Shown here piece by piece: positions 1-11,796 of a DNA stretch of 64,000 nucleotides. A model generated the notes under the pieces. That model did no database searches. It was not told the DNA's origin and saw only the letters and a program-made list of their open reading frames with translations. Numbering within the stretch: the stretch's first letter is position 1; each line of letters begins with the position of its first letter. The position numbers were made by a program, and so were the translations under genes. Location of the stretch: assembly GCA_947184155.2 (NCBI GenBank), contig CAMXCT020002767.1:23704-87703 (forward strand). The letters run 5' to 3'. Source of the DNA: Cladocopium goreaui. Its lineage: Eukaryota > Sar > Dinophyceae > Suessiales > Symbiodiniaceae.

Positions 1-26
1 TGTGATCATGGCGCTTGTTTTGACAG

Positions 27-152
27 AAATATGTTGAGGTTTGTTTGCCCATGATGGTTCCGGGGGCCAAAGCCAACGACATCGATGCGGCTGGACGTGA
101 AATCATGATGAAGAACTCCTTTGGTTTGAGTATGGCTGCGCTCCTCGGCAGA
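27..152 (+). CDS. Probable internal exon, protein unknown
   Basis: An open frame of about 41 codons follows an acceptor-like TTTTGACAG, reads KYVEVCLPMMVPG and continues through AKANDIDAAGREIMMKN to a Leu-Leu-Gly end. Codon use is varied and the peptide is not low-complexity, unlike the microsatellites just downstream. The gene continues to the left, outside the window. The donor is not clear: CTCGGCAG is followed by acatgg rather than GT or GC, so the right edge may be a few bases off. I do not recognise the protein. Confidence 0.35.
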
Positions 153-221
153 CATGGAGAAGGGTGGCCTTTATGCGCAAGACAACACAAACGCACGTCA
201 TTAATCATCAACATATCTATT

Positions 222-306
222 TAATTCTATCTATTTATCTATCTATCTATCTGTCTGTCTAGCTAGCTATCTATCTACCTACCTATCTGTCTGTCTGTCT
301 ATCTTT
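222..306. repeat. Tetranucleotide microsatellite (CTAT/CTGT/CTAC)
   Basis: Runs of ctat, ctgt, ctag and ctac follow one another directly. A short 12-bp repeat, ggatcttcttgg, is present three times just downstream at about 408-445. No gene is visible between about 160 and 835. Confidence 0.9.
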
Positions 307-838
307 CTTGTTTTGCTCCTAAACCGAAAGCTGCAAAGTGTGGTCGGTGTATTGAATGAATAGTGACGACCTGTTGTTACATGACATGAGCTTTGGGAAT
401 CTTTGTGGATCTTCTTGGGATCTTCTTGGGATCTTCTTGGGATCATTGGTGGCAGCTGGACCATTCTGAACCTGTCAGGCGCCTGGCCTATTCCACAGGT
501 TCGACGTCTACACAGCCTGCAGGTCATGCTGGATGGGGAGATGCAGATTTCTCCTTGGTGGGCCACAACCATGGAGAGCTGAAGGCACAAGTGCTGAGGG
601 CGGGATGGGAATCGTCCAAGCGTCTTCTATTGATTCGCGTAATTACACATTGTAATACAGCATATTACACCTATAGCCTATAATTCTACATTGTCATGGT
701 TTCTGTGTTTTTTCATAGACTTCTTGAGTCGCTTCGGAGTTGGTGCTTCATTTTTTTTCCATTCCCAGCGGTTCCCAGCGGTCCCACCGGTCCCACCGGC
801 AGGCAGGGATGGTCTTCCATTTCATCCCTTGGTTTCAG

Positions 839-1024
839 AAGTACAACGAGCCTTCTGGGCCAATTGGTCTGTCTGATACTGTCATTGTGACCACTGAGGG
901 TGGCCGACGCTTTGGAGAGCTGCCACTGACCGTGAAGAGTGTTGAATCAGTTGAAATCAGTTGAAAGGCTGATGTAGTTTTCAAAGCCAAAGGATGCTTT
1001 GGAGACTGCACAGCCATTGTCAAG
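839..1024 (+). CDS. Probable exon pair, protein unknown
   Basis: After an acceptor (GGTTTCAG) the frame reads KYNEPSGPIGLSDTVIV and TTEGGRRFGELPLTVKSVE. It then meets an in-frame TGA inside a 10-bp tandem duplication (ATCAGTTGAA twice, about 945-965), and continues in the same frame as ADVVFKAKGCFGDCTAIVK up to a good donor, AAG followed by gtataa. Either a very short intron removes the duplicated stretch or this copy carries a 10-bp duplication. The beta-rich composition would suit a small globular domain, but I cannot name the family. Confidence 0.35.
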
Positions 1025-2800
1025 GTATAACTGTATAACTATGTACAACTAGGGAATGTCCGCACAAGACAGCCAAATCACGCTGTTGACAAATGCTGAC
1101 AACATATTTTAGTTCAACCTTCATTTGCCTTCAGGCAAGTCAAGACTGAGGATTGGCACAAGGACTTGCTCTCCACAGATCAAACCATTTTGCTCTGGAT
1201 TCCAATCAGTGAGAGCAAGTCCTTGTAGCCACTGATTTGCGTTGCTTTTTTGGCAGTGATTGCCTTTCTCTTCCCGTAAGCAACCGATTGTTTAGGACTT
1301 TAGGATAGTTTAGATGCATAGCCACTCCGCAGCTTTGGCATTTGAGTGGACAAAGCTGGAGCTCAGGCATCTCAAGCTACCGAGATTAGATTGGACGAAA
1401 AGAAAACACTGCGATGAACAAGTTGACAAACACGTTGACAAATAAGTTGACAGGCGTTCTTTGGATATGTCCCGATCAACAAGCTTGGCAGAACCGCTTC
1501 GAAAAGATCATTCTGCCCAGCAAGAGCTGTTTTTTATTCCATGTTTGTGATCGTTTGTGGCATCTTTGTGGCCATTCCGCTCAACAGCCTAGATAGAGGC
1601 AGAGCAGGTGGCGACGGGACGACTCAGTTCATTGGTGACTCTCAGGCTCAGTGGAGTTGCCAAGGGTCACCTATGTCGGCTATGTCGTTGCGTTGTTGTT
1701 CCTTGAGTGCAAAGGTTGGATAGGTTGGATAGGTTGGATTTGGTAGAAGATCTTGCGACATAATCTTTGCTTCAAGCTGGTCTTACTCGCTGCCTGGAAA
1801 GGTCACCATGCCCAAGAATTTGAGTCTCTTTGGATCGTGCCCATCTAAGTTGTGCAATTTGCAAGCACTCGTTTTGCATGATTCAGATCACTCCTCGCGT
1901 CTGAATCCGGATTTCTTGTGTGAAGTCGTACTTCTTGGACTTCGAATTGCACGGTTTGCTAGTGCCAGGTACCTGCAAAACCTTAGCAGGAAACTTCAGC
2001 AAGGATGGAAAAAGAGACAAATAACAAGGACAACGGGGCTGGGGTGCACGACGTTCCAGTCCACAGGCCAAATTTATTGAGTATGCACAATCTCTGCGTT
2101 GTAGAGTCAGCCACGCCCAGATCGTTTCAAGGTGTCAAGCACTTCTGGAGTCGATTTCTGCAGAGTGCCACAACACAAAGAGGAATTGCAGAAGCAAAGT
2201 GAGCTGCAACTTATCTGAGGGCAGAAATTGAGTAAGTTGACGCACTCAATGTTGGAACCAAAAAAGTCCCTTCCTGTGGAGCTAGATGAGCTACCCAGAT
2301 GAGCACGAGTTTCCCCAACTTTTCAGCTCCTGTGCCAGTGCTGGCGTAGCCATGGCGTAGCCAGAACCGATGCATGTACTCCGTAGTCTCCGGGCACGGA
2401 ACTGCTCATGTTCTTTGAGATGGGGAATCGGAAGGTCCGGTCCTGAGGGATTTGGACCCACGGCATTTCTGGCAACTCGTGCAGCTGCGTAGCTCAGTGG
2501 GAGGAGTTGCCTCAGATGTGACCCACTAAGGTTGCCTTCTTTGATATCGCCACAACGTCTCACTGTGCAGAGGCACTTTGCCTCGTGCCCTGGCTTGCAA
2601 GATCCGAGATGAGGTTGCAAGAACACTGAAAACCAACTTGGAGAATCAGAAGGATCAGACCAAAGCGGGGCCGAGATCTTGTTCAAAAGCAGTACTTTTT
2701 CTTAGTGCAAGACTAGCCCAGACTCTCATGCTGATCACGCGATCCTAAGGATCTTGTTCCATGCAAAAGTGTCAATTCAACAACTGCAAAATCAGAACAC
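1025..2800. other. Mostly intronic sequence with weak coding-like islands
   Basis: There is one short open segment at about 1137-1225 (VKTEDWHKDLLSTDQTILLW) and one at about 1530-1590 that could be a membrane-spanning exon (FYSMFVIVCGIFVAIPLNSL). Neither has a convincing pair of splice sites. The box TAGCTCAGTGGG at about 2490 resembles a tRNA D-arm but has no matching T-arm. No complete gene was seen. Confidence 0.4.
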
Positions 2801-2817
2801 AACCTAGGCGGGATGAT

Positions 2818-2873
2818 GAGCAGCAGCAGCAGCAGCAGCAGCAGCCGCAGCAGCCGCCAGCAGCAGCAGCAGC

Positions 2874-2942
<69 letters not shown>

Positions 2943-2975
2943 GCCAGCAGCAGCAGCGGCAGCAGCCGCCAGCAG
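2818..2975. repeat. Interrupted CAG/CCG trinucleotide repeat
   Basis: About 50 CAG triplets are broken regularly by CCG-CCA and CGG. The tract is open in several frames on both strands, giving poly-Gln, poly-Ser and poly-Ala on the plus strand and poly-Leu and poly-Ala on the minus strand. A Gln-rich ORF starts at 2761 and runs on to about 3200 (146 residues), but its unique part has no recognisable domain, so I treat this as a microsatellite rather than a gene. Confidence 0.85.
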
Positions 2976-3228
2976 CAGCGCCTACAAAGATGTCTCCCTG
3001 CAGGAGGTCCATTACCGGATGCAGAGGAAAAAGGCAGGGATGCCAGTGGTTTCAATGAAGCACATTGTCCAAGCACATTGTGCGAAGCACATGGTCCAAA
3101 GAGAAGAGCAATGTCCATGTGACAAAATCTATTTGCAATCCGACCAAATTCCATGTTCCCTTCACCTTTTTCCTCATGGCGCTCCATTTGCTTCTGCATA
3201 GCTCTTCGTTCTGCGAGTCTTGTTGTGC

Positions 3229-3330
3229 TGATATATATATATATAATTATATATACGTATAGTGATATATACATACATTATATAATATAAAACACATATT
3301 TGCAATATGAATTCATGTACATATATGTAC

Positions 3331-3361
<31 letters not shown>

Positions 3362-3362
3362 T
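3229..3362. repeat. AT-rich dinucleotide microsatellite
   Basis: Alternating AT/TA tracts with GTACATATAT interruptions. ORFs predicted across it consist only of Ile and Tyr. Confidence 0.9.
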
Positions 3363-4703
3363 CAGAATGGTAGTCATAACGGTTCGCGATTCAGGCCCCA
3401 GGTCTGAGTCAATTTGGATTTTTTGCAGCCAGGAACATGCCCAGAAGGACAGAGACCTGGCAAGACCCTGGGAGCCCAAGAGAGGTGCCGTCCGAGATGG
3501 CGGAGATGGCAGTGGTGAACGCCTGCATGAACGATTATTAATATATTTAATATTGACGTGAACATGAATAGTTTATTGTTTGTTTGGAACTTCCATCTAG
3601 CTGTTGGCATTTGCCTTGTGTCAACTAGCAAGTTTTTACGAGGAGCAAATGATAGTCTATGCCAGGTGTGCCTTACCGCTTTCGCCTGTCAGACCAGGCC
3701 TGAAGAATTCTTTCAGAAATTTCAGTGATTATGATTTGAATGCAGCACCAGCATGCTTCTTTGCAGCGGGAAATGAAGCCTTGGCAAGCTTAATGCTGGT
3801 AAGTCAGAGGAAATTTGGAGGCCAACCTAGCCTCTGCCTTAGATAACCTTAGCCACTCTTGAAGTCTGAGGAAGATCGAAAGATTCCCTCAAAGGCCCGA
3901 TGGGATTTCAATGCTTGTGTCTATCTTCACCGCAACACCGTCCAAAGTCTGTGACGATTTGATGTGAACATCAGATTGACAAAGCACGTGCAGCACGCAT
4001 ATCGCACATGTTGGTGTGAACCAACATCACAAGAACCTGTACCTTTACTGGTTTTTCACTTTACTTGGATGAGGCTCCCGAACAGATCGCTTTCAGTTCA
4101 AATGCGATCAGAATGCTCACCAATTTCCGTCAGGAGGATCGAGGCAAGCAAGCCAATCAAGGAGATCAACCAAAGAAGGCGGCAGGGCCTGTAGCTACCG
4201 CAACTGCATGTTGGAATTGGCAGCTTTCAATTTGTCCGCTATTAGAATTGACATGACCAAAGATAGTTTCAGAGAGTCCACAGGTGGTTAAATTAACACA
4301 GAGGTCAATGCAAGCAGAAAGATGCAAAAAGTAATGTCTTTTCCAAGCCCCCAAGTCTGAATTGTATTTCTGGCCATTCTTCTCTTACACCTCAATTGCA
4401 GATCGCATCGAATACTTAAAACTTTTCTGCACCCTCTCCAGAACAGGCACAAGTCTATTCAGATCATGCCGGCTTGCGCTTTCCCACTTTGGACACTGTG
4501 CCTTTGAGTTTGATTGGCTTTGCCTTCTGCCTTGACAGAGGTGTGAAGTTAGTGACTGTTTTGTTGATTCACCAAGAATCATCAAGATAATTAGGTAGTT
4601 GGATATGGTTGAATCTAATATATAGTTGATTCAGATTCATCGTGTTGTGATCGTGATCGCTCCTTCTTCAAAACTCGATTGCCATGGCGCTGTGAAAGTC
4701 CTG

Positions 4704-4930
4704 CCATGGCCGCCCAAGGCGGAGAACTACGATTACAACCGAGATCGTGGCTTCGATCGAATCGTTGAGCGTGCCTTCCCCATCAAGGCCATAAGGGGGC
4801 CATGGATGATGCAACGGTTGGTGCCAGTTGGTGCTGTGACAGGTGCCAGGATATCGGAGGTTGGACCCCTACTTCCGCGAGTACATCTGGTTTCTCAACA
4901 ATTTGGTGGAAGCCCCAGGCTTTTCAGCGG
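4704..4930 (+). CDS. Two probable exons of an unknown gene
   Basis: The first segment reads PWPPKAENYDYNRDRGF followed by DRIVERAFPIKAIRG, ending near 4797. The second begins after a CCAG acceptor at about 4850, reads YRRLDPYFREYIWFLNNLVE then APGFSAAPK, and ends at about 4936 before ttcgtg. Both have non-repetitive, protein-like composition and lie 50 bases apart in different frames, as expected across an intron or phase change. I do not recognise the protein. Confidence 0.3.
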
Positions 4931-5279
4931 CTCCTAAGTTCGTGATTTCACTTCACATGCCCTGTATGCTTGTTGTCCTCGGTCACGAGGTGAGCAAACA
5001 GATTTTGAGTGAAATTGGTCTTGTTTATCCACAGCCATCGCGATTAACAGAATTTCACAGGATCCCGCGCGATTCACAATTTCTCGGATTGCGAAGCGGC
5101 CTGATACTGAGACAAATCCCGCAAAGATGTGTCACCTACAGTCACCTTGATGGACTCATTTTGACGCTGGCAAGTTGGACATGGATTTTTCAGCGGGTCC
5201 GAAATCATCACACTCTACTGTACCACAATACATCTAAAGCTTTATCGACATCCATCATCACCCATCTCCATCGTATAAT

Positions 5280-5540
5280 GAATGCATGCAATTGTATGTA
5301 TCTCTATATATGTATATTATGTATATGTAATGTAATGTAATGTCATGTCATGCTATGTAATGTAAGGTGATGTGATGTGATGTAGTGGCATGCAAGGGTA
5401 GTAGTGTAACGTAAGTCGATGTAATGTAATGTATACAGATAGATCTCTCTATCTATATCTATACCTATATCTATATGTATGTCTATATCATATAGTCTTT
5501 ATCTATATCGATCTACTCTCTCTATGCATGTACACATAGC
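5280..5540. repeat. Short-period repeats (ATGTA, then CTATAT)
   Basis: A degenerate pentanucleotide run (tgtaatgtaatgtcatg) is followed by a ctatat/ctctat microsatellite. No coding signal is visible. Confidence 0.8.
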
Positions 5541-5549
5541 AATATTCAG

Positions 5550-5666
5550 GGACTTTCTTTGCCAGAGCAGTCTGCGTGGAGTACTCAAGACTGCTGCGTG
5601 GCTACGAAATGGCCAGGTATCGTTTGAGAGAGAAGACAGTTGCAAAGGTTGTGGAGGACTCTCATG
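5550..5666 (+). CDS. Probable exon, protein unknown
   Basis: Behind an acceptor AATATTCAG the frame reads TFFARAVCVEYSRLLRGYEM and ARYRLREKTVAKVVEDS, a charged helical sequence. A further open stretch (AARSGQRINILRGAAVC, about 5757-5830) lies in the next 200 bases and may be the next exon. No family was recognised. Confidence 0.33.
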
Positions 5667-6276
5667 ACACAAAAAACATCAAAAAACATAGAAAACCATG
5701 AGTCAATATTTGCAATCCAGCACCATGTCTCACCATATTTGCACAGCTGTAGCTGCAAGGAGTGGGCAACGAATCAATATCTTACGAGGAGCAGCAGTTT
5801 GTTCTGCCGTGGAGGTCCAGGATACAGCGCTACAACATGGTTCGCAGCGTCTTGCAGTTTCATCATAAGAATGATAAGAATGCGTATTTCTAAAGCAAAC
5901 TCAATGTGTTTTACAGCATTTTACGATATTTTACTCTAGGACTCATAGTGTAACTCGTTTTTTTTATGTTTTATTTGATCCCTTAAGCGTCCTATCACTA
6001 CGCAATTGCAATTCCACAGGGGTCTTGGATGAATGCTGGTGTATTGTGTTTGGGAAGTGCTTGGGAAGTGCTTGGAAGTGCTTTCCTTGTACTTCTGCCG
6101 ATCTTACATGATTCAGGAGCGGTTTGACTCGATTGAGAGACAAGCAACAAACTCGTGAGGCTGGGCACTTGCTGGCTGAAAGCAATCGTCGCACATTTGC
6201 AGCATGGGCCATGGGCAAAAACCACAATTTCATGCAATTTATGCATATTTATGCAGTATAGATTATGTAGAATCAG

Positions 6277-6421
6277 CCAAACGCACAAAGCGTGAAGTTC
6301 AGGGAAGAGTGCGCACGTGGTGTTCGCAGAATGCACTGTTTGCAAAGGCAGTGGTTCTTGCCAAGAAGGAGCAAGCCTACGCGAAGTGGGTCGGCGCATT
6401 CCCAAGCGGAACTTGTTTCAA
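6277..6421 (+). CDS. Probable exon, protein unknown (basic helical)
   Basis: An open frame reads SAKRTKREVQGRVRTWCSQN then ALFAKAVVLAKKEQAYAKWV. The composition is that of a basic amphipathic helix and the frame has no stop over about 48 codons. The overlapping minus-strand ORFs look like shadows. Splice limits are not certain and the protein is not recognised. Confidence 0.35.
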
Positions 6422-7402
6422 TGCGAGACGACCTGACCCTTGTTCTCTTTCGCGTCTGATGTAGAGTGTGAAAGGCTGGGATCAACTCGGTGATGAAGAT
6501 GACCCAGAAAGCGATGACGAGGTCGGGAAAGGTTGTGGGTAGCAAACAGGTTCAGCATGCTTTACCGGGCCCAAACTAAAAAAAATGTTGAGGCTTTGGG
6601 CGAGTCCAAAGGATGGCGGTCCACCAGCGATTGGGCTCCTTGGCAACATTTGGCATCTGGCAACATCTGGCAATCATTCCGAATCATTCCTGGTTCAACC
6701 TGTCTTTGCCCCACGATTGAAGGGGGGGCCGGGGGCAACTGAGAGGACGATCTCAACTGGGCACACCAAGGTGCGTCGTCAAACAGTGGAGGTAGAAATG
6801 ATGCCCGAGACCCCAGCGAGATCTGGATTGATCCGCCAAGCTTGCAGATCTGCTCATTTCTTGTCGATGCCAAACTGATAGAGCTGGGTTGATCATGTCA
6901 TCCTACGTCACATCGTGTCATATTATATAAGTCATATCATTTGACGTTGAGAGAAGGTGTTGCCCCGCTGCCAGATGAGTTTCTTGATCCAATTCATGCA
7001 GGTCCGCCTTCCCAATGATGGAAAAGTGCCTTAGCTCAGTATCCACAAGGGCTGAATGCTGAAGAAACTGGACTTTCCTGTGAGCTGACCCTTCAACCTG
7101 CCTGAAACAGTAGTTACGTTGTTTATTTCTGTCTAACGCAACACTGAGTTGCACGTACTCCTAAATCTCAATGGACCAAGATAGTTATATGGTTGAAACT
7201 AGTTGAAACATACATTTCATGAACTTGTCCATTGATTGCATTGATTGCATGGCTCGGTGTTCACGTGTTTCAGTCTTCCACTGACATGTGGCAGTTTGAG
7301 GCGGGATCCCATGCCGAAGCGAGTGGATGTTGACATGGTGGTGGATAGCAGGCTGCATGCTTTGGCTCTAATCATTTCTAGAATTTTCAAATCTACAAGT
7401 CA

Positions 7403-7517
7403 TACCATCTGGTTATTTAACATAGCCATGGAAAATCCCTTATAAATGGAGGTTTTAATGGGAAAATCATCTATAAATGGGCCATTTTCCATGGCTATGT
7501 TAAATAACCAGAGGGTA
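7403..7517. mobile_element. Small TIR element (MITE-like), complete copy
   Basis: The ends are 34-bp inverted repeats. The left arm starts TACCATCTGGTTATTTAAC and the right arm ends GTTAAATAACCAGAGGGTA, with one mismatch between the arms over 34 bases. The inner 47 bp has no coding capacity. Both ends finish in TA, compatible with a TA target duplication of the Tc1/mariner type, but that is inference. A related element lies at 11797 and a truncated inverted copy at 7714. Confidence 0.8.
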
Positions 7518-7713
7518 TTTCTTATTTGTCTTGCTGTTGATATCTTCCGACTATCTGAGAGAATCCCTTGGATTCTTGCCTCGGCGATCCAAAGGTCTGT
7601 CGAACAAACTGGAACTTTGTCCATCGCAAAACAAATGCAGGTCCTTCAATGTTACGTCAAGTCCAAAAACAACTGGAAATAGACGGATATTTGATTCAGA
7701 TGGTATGACTTGA

Positions 7714-7797
7714 TGGCCCATTTATAGATGATTTTCCCATTATATAAAACCTCCATTTATAAGGGATTTTCCATGGCTATGTTAAATAATCAGATGG
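7714..7797. mobile_element. Truncated, inverted copy of the 7403 TIR element
   Basis: The reverse complement of this stretch matches the 7403-7517 element from its TIR through the internal part (AATCCCTTATAAATGG, AATCATCTATAAATGGG) and stops at GGGCCA, so it lacks one terminal repeat. It carries a 4-bp insertion, TATA, in the middle. With the copy 200 bp upstream it could form a long hairpin. Confidence 0.7.
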
Positions 7798-8021
7798 ATT
7801 CAGATGGATTCAGATGGATTCAGATGATCGGGCCACAGCCACCACCAACTCACATTGCAAGGCGCGGGCACAAGATCATCAATTGGATTGATCCCACAGA
7901 CAAAGTCGTCTTCTGAGCTCCGCGTACCGAAGCTTTAGAACGAAAGCACTGGACCAGAGGGTGAAAAAGTATGCGGCTCACCGCAGTTCACTGAGCGGTT
8001 CACTGAGATTACAGAGTTCAC

Positions 8022-8100
8022 TGCAAGAACCTGCAAGCTTTGCAAATGGCGATGCCGTCTGCATGAGCAATGCTCTTTATTTGGGACCAATTGCCAAGTG
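8022..8100 (+). CDS. Possible exon, protein unknown
   Basis: The frame reads EPASFANGDAVCMSNALYL then GPIAK and ends at a donor-like AAG followed by tgagtg. It is short, so confidence is low. A CATG microsatellite (8150-8184) and a fourfold 10-bp repeat, gggcttagct (8497-8529), follow downstream. Confidence 0.25.
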
Positions 8101-9100
8101 AGTGATTTCAAACATCTTGTGGTAGGGGGCAGAAACATTGGTGTTTATATACATACATGCATGCATGCATGCATGCATGCATACTTGCTTGAACAAGTGG
8201 AGAGCGAGAACCCTTACCCAACATCCCTTGCGGATTTTCAAGGTTCTTCTCAAACTCTGCAATTTTCAATACGACATGAGATGACTCATTCTGCTGTCAC
8301 GTTGCAGGGTGGTCCCTCCAAAAGCCTATGGAGCACTTCCGCCTGAAGCTGAGTACTGCTGAGTGCAGCCTGGCCTTTAGGGACTTTGCAAGCAAGGTCA
8401 GCTTCGTCGCAGATGTCCCTTTGGGGAGATGATGACTTCAATTACAGAACAAAGACAATGCTTGGCCCTGAGGGCCCTGAGCCGCCTCAAGGCTTAGCTG
8501 GGCTTAGCTGGGCTTAGCTGGGCTTAGCTGAAAGATTTTGGCGGAACAAATCCTGGGATTCAATGCGCCACTGCAGATGGGATGGCCGATGGAAGAGACA
8601 CAGAAAGAAGCCGATGACATACAAGAAGGCTGGAAGTGGCTGGAAGTGTGCGTGGTTCATGTTCCTTGGGTGGAAACCATATGGACTTTCACTCTGCAGC
8701 ATTTCAAGGAGCCGAATCTCACTGGTGTGAATCTTCATTCTGCAGGACATCCACTCAGACGCTTTGAACACAACAATCTACAATCTGAAAGCATCAAGCT
8801 CAGACTGTTGATCTAAAAGATGAGCATCCATCATGCGGCATCATTCGGATGACTGATGGCTTGATGGCTGAAATCACCCTTACCAATATTGCGGGCTTGG
8901 AAAGAGTTGAGCTTGCAGTCTTGAGTCGGAGTAAAGGTAGGAGAGAGATTGCAGAGGTGAAACAATCTTAAGACAATTAATCAAAGTCAGGTCTTTAAAC
9001 AGTCAACATGTAGAATAAGCTTTTTTAATCTTTTTTAACAGATTTCTTTCTGTTTTTGGATAACTTTCGTACGAAATTCTTTCTGTTTCTAACCGCCTCA

Positions 9101-9573
9101 GGTCACGCCCTCGGCTCTGTACAACATGGATGATGCCGGTGGCTTCGACAACTACATCTTGAGGACGCCTCCACAGGCCTGGAGAAGCCTCTTGTCGTTC
9201 CAATCACTGGCTGTGCCCCTTCAGCACAGGGATACAAGGCTATTGATTTTGATGATAAAAGCGGATCTCCTAGTGCAATGCCTGATGGAAGATTTATTGT
9301 AACTCAGCCGTCTCAACCAATCTCAGTGAAAACTGACGAAGTTCGTCGAAATCAGACTCAATGGCTGAGTTCTTCGATTGTGTCGCACTGGAAGTCTCAC
9401 TCCAGGAATTGCGCAGTGCTACGGGGGAGAAGATGCGAGAAGTCATGTATTTTTACATGAAGAATCCTGAGGCAAAGAGTCAAGAGAATGGGAAGGTTCC
9501 ACAACTGCAACAACGTATATATTGGAATGAAGTAAGTAACGGAGAGGAGGCTCATGGAGAAGAACACATGTAA
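9101..9573 (+). CDS. MRPL28: Mitochondrial large-subunit ribosomal protein bL28, last two exons
   Basis: Exon 1 (9101-9176) reads VTPSALYNMDDAGGFDNYIL and RTPPQ. Exon 2 (9406-9573) continues ELRSATGEKMREVMYFYMKN and ends at TAA. Spliced, this matches the C-terminal core of mitochondrial bL28: a Val-Thr strand, a turn of the type D-x-x-G-G-x-D-x-Y-x-L-x-T-P, then a basic helix starting G-E-K-M-R. The protein is a structural part of the mitochondrial large ribosomal subunit and is imported from the cytosol. The acceptor CTCCAG is followed by G, and the donor is CAG followed by GCCTGG, a GC-AG intron of the kind common in dinoflagellates. The upstream exons, with the conserved Trp-Arg-Pro segment and any transit peptide, were not found. 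The C-terminal tail of about 30 residues after the helix is poorly conserved. Confidence 0.65.
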
Positions 9574-10730
9574 ACAAACAGCCTGGAAGTCAACAAAATA
9601 AATGGATGTGCTTTGTTTCCTTCGGAATATAATGAACCCCGTTTCTTGTCGGCCCACAGCGCCTTCTGGCTAACCCACAGCCGGGTATAGATTCAGTGCT
9701 TGATGCATCAAGCAATGGCAAGTTTCAACTTGCAGACACACTATGCAGACGTGTACTGTAAGTCTGTGTATTTTCTATGACGGCAACGGCGCTCTGCCAT
9801 CGGGCCAAAGCACCATGTGTTCGACACGTTGATACTCTTGGTGCGGGATGCTCAGAGATCGGCAGCACAAAGTGATCCCTGGTCCGGATCGGAGAATACC
9901 GACTTCAGCTTGTGATGACCACAATTGAAGCCATGTTTTTGCCGAGATACTTAGGCCCAAGCCGTGGAAGTAATACTGTGTAATGCATGAACCTAAATTT
10001 AAATCTATCAGATGTAGAAGCCAATGTTGCAAAATTCTCGGGTGTAGTTTGTGTGAACATGAGAGATCACATGCTGCGAGCACTCATTGACTGCTGAAGA
10101 CATGCAGGCATCGTGAGACCTCAAATCTACTCGTGTTTAGTCGGTGCAAACCCAACAAGGGAACATACAATGTTAATATGAAGAGGCCACAGAGCAAACC
10201 AGTTTTAGTTTGTACAAGGATAGACTTTGTGACTTGATTTCAATCTTCATGGCAATGCAGCACGATGATGGATTTCGAAGCTCCCCCGGTCCTTGGGCGC
10301 AATTTAGGATTTTGCCTTGGGCTACGCTTTGATACAAATTTGGAGCATAAATCTCTTCAGCAAGTATGCATGGCATTCGGCCCATTCAGTCAAGATCAGC
10401 TTGTGCATGGTGGACATCAAGAAAAAGATAGACAAGACTGACAAGACAAACTGAATCATCACTGATCATATGAACTTCTTTTTAATGCTTTGATGTGCGC
10501 TCATTTTGAAACTCAAGAGGCTCAAGTCAATCAATGTCTCAAGAGAAGCTGTTGAATGCCTCAGGGGCAAAGCTGTTGTGTCGTACTAAGGTGCCCCCCG
10601 AATTGCCAGGGATGGCGATGGCGGGTAGCTGCTATGATTCTGAGGACAAATCTGGGAATTCCCGAGCTTACAGATGACAAACATCCATGGTTATATCGCT
10701 AGATATCGCTAGAGTCTTGAGACTTTTTAG
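9574..10730. other. No gene recognised
   Basis: The minus-strand ORF at 9775-10083 has an implausible His/Leu-rich composition. No repeat family or RNA gene is visible. Confidence 0.4.
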
Positions 10731-10731
10731 T

Positions 10732-11001
10732 CTATGCAATCAAGTTTTGCTCGGCATGGATCCTTTTGGAATGTTCGCTAATTGAAGGATGCACACCTTT
10801 TCCAGCCTTTGTCTCCTCCTGAGCATGCTGCCTTTGCGCAGCCAAGCACAAAGGACTTACAGGCTCAATCATGTCAGCAGGGTTGAGTGCTCCAAAGAAA
10901 GGTTTGATGCTTCCATCTGAAAAGATGCTTTTGGCTTTACACGTTTGGTCAATTCCTACAACTGGTGCAACAATGTGCAACATTTTGACTGAAGCTTCCA
11001 A
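10732..11001 (-). CDS. Possible terminal exon on the minus strand, protein unknown
   Basis: An 89-codon frame contains KMLHIVAPVVGIDQTCKAKS then IFSDGSIKPFFGALNPADMI. The second half is a charged, Gln/His-rich helix, and the frame ends at a stop near 10732. The composition is more protein-like than that of the plus-strand ORF over the same bases. It would be the only minus-strand exon among plus-strand neighbours. No family was recognised. Confidence 0.25.
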   Translation of the reverse strand: MEASVKMLHIVAPVVGIDQTCKAKSIFSDGSIKPFFGALNPADMIEPVSPLCLAAQRQHAQEETKAGKGVHPSISEHSKRIHAEQNLIA

Positions 11002-11796
11002 AGAGGGCCAACTCTACGAGAAACCTATCTTTGTAGCCAAAATCGCAGAAGTCGCCCTCAAGTTCTTCTTTTGGGTTTTCCCAAAACAGGGAATAGCCTA
11101 TTCATCCCTATTCCATCCGACGGTTTTGAAATTCCTATTATCATTTTACCACTTTAAACGGCCGGCCCGCATCGGTCAAAATGTAGGGTATAAAAGTATA
11201 AATAGGATTATGTAAATAGGTATAGATCAGGCAACGGAGGCCCAAATCTGTTCCATAGGATCACCATACACCCATATCTTGCGGGAAAATCATTCAAATC
11301 ATGAAATCTAACATAAATCTTAATCAATCACCTTAGATCCCTCATTTAATGAGATATTTTGAGAGTTGTCTCAACTGTGGCTCCAGTCGCGCAGGTGGTG
11401 AGCCTTTCCTCCATCTCCCGTGATACGAATCTCGAGTCGCCGCGGGCCCCACATTCGATTCCCAGGTCCAGGTCCAGATCGAGGACGGTGCCGCAGCACC
11501 TCGGCTCACTGAATTTTCAAGAATCCCAAGTATTTTTTTCTATATTCACAATGTTTTGATATATATTTTTTGTATTTTTTTGTTTCATGGCTTAAAGTCG
11601 ATGTATTTTTCAAATGGTCTCTTGACAGGCTAAACACCGTGCCCTGGTCGGGGCTGGTGTTTTTTCACCATAAGTCAGTGGCCAGTGGCCAGTGACTTTG
11701 GGCGAGGTCCTCCATGCCCATTGCGCAGTTCTTCCTACAGAATGCACAGGCCATAGGGCCATGGGGCCGTGGGAGCTTCTGAGGAGGCTTTGGTGT

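Noticed and set aside
2485..2550. tRNA-like D-arm TAGCTCAGTGGG
   Set aside because: No T-arm, anticodon arm or acceptor pairing could be placed around it.
2761..3201. ORF of 146 codons with long Gln and Ala runs
   Set aside because: Both strands and several frames are open because of the CAG/CCG repeat; the unique part shows no domain or splice support.
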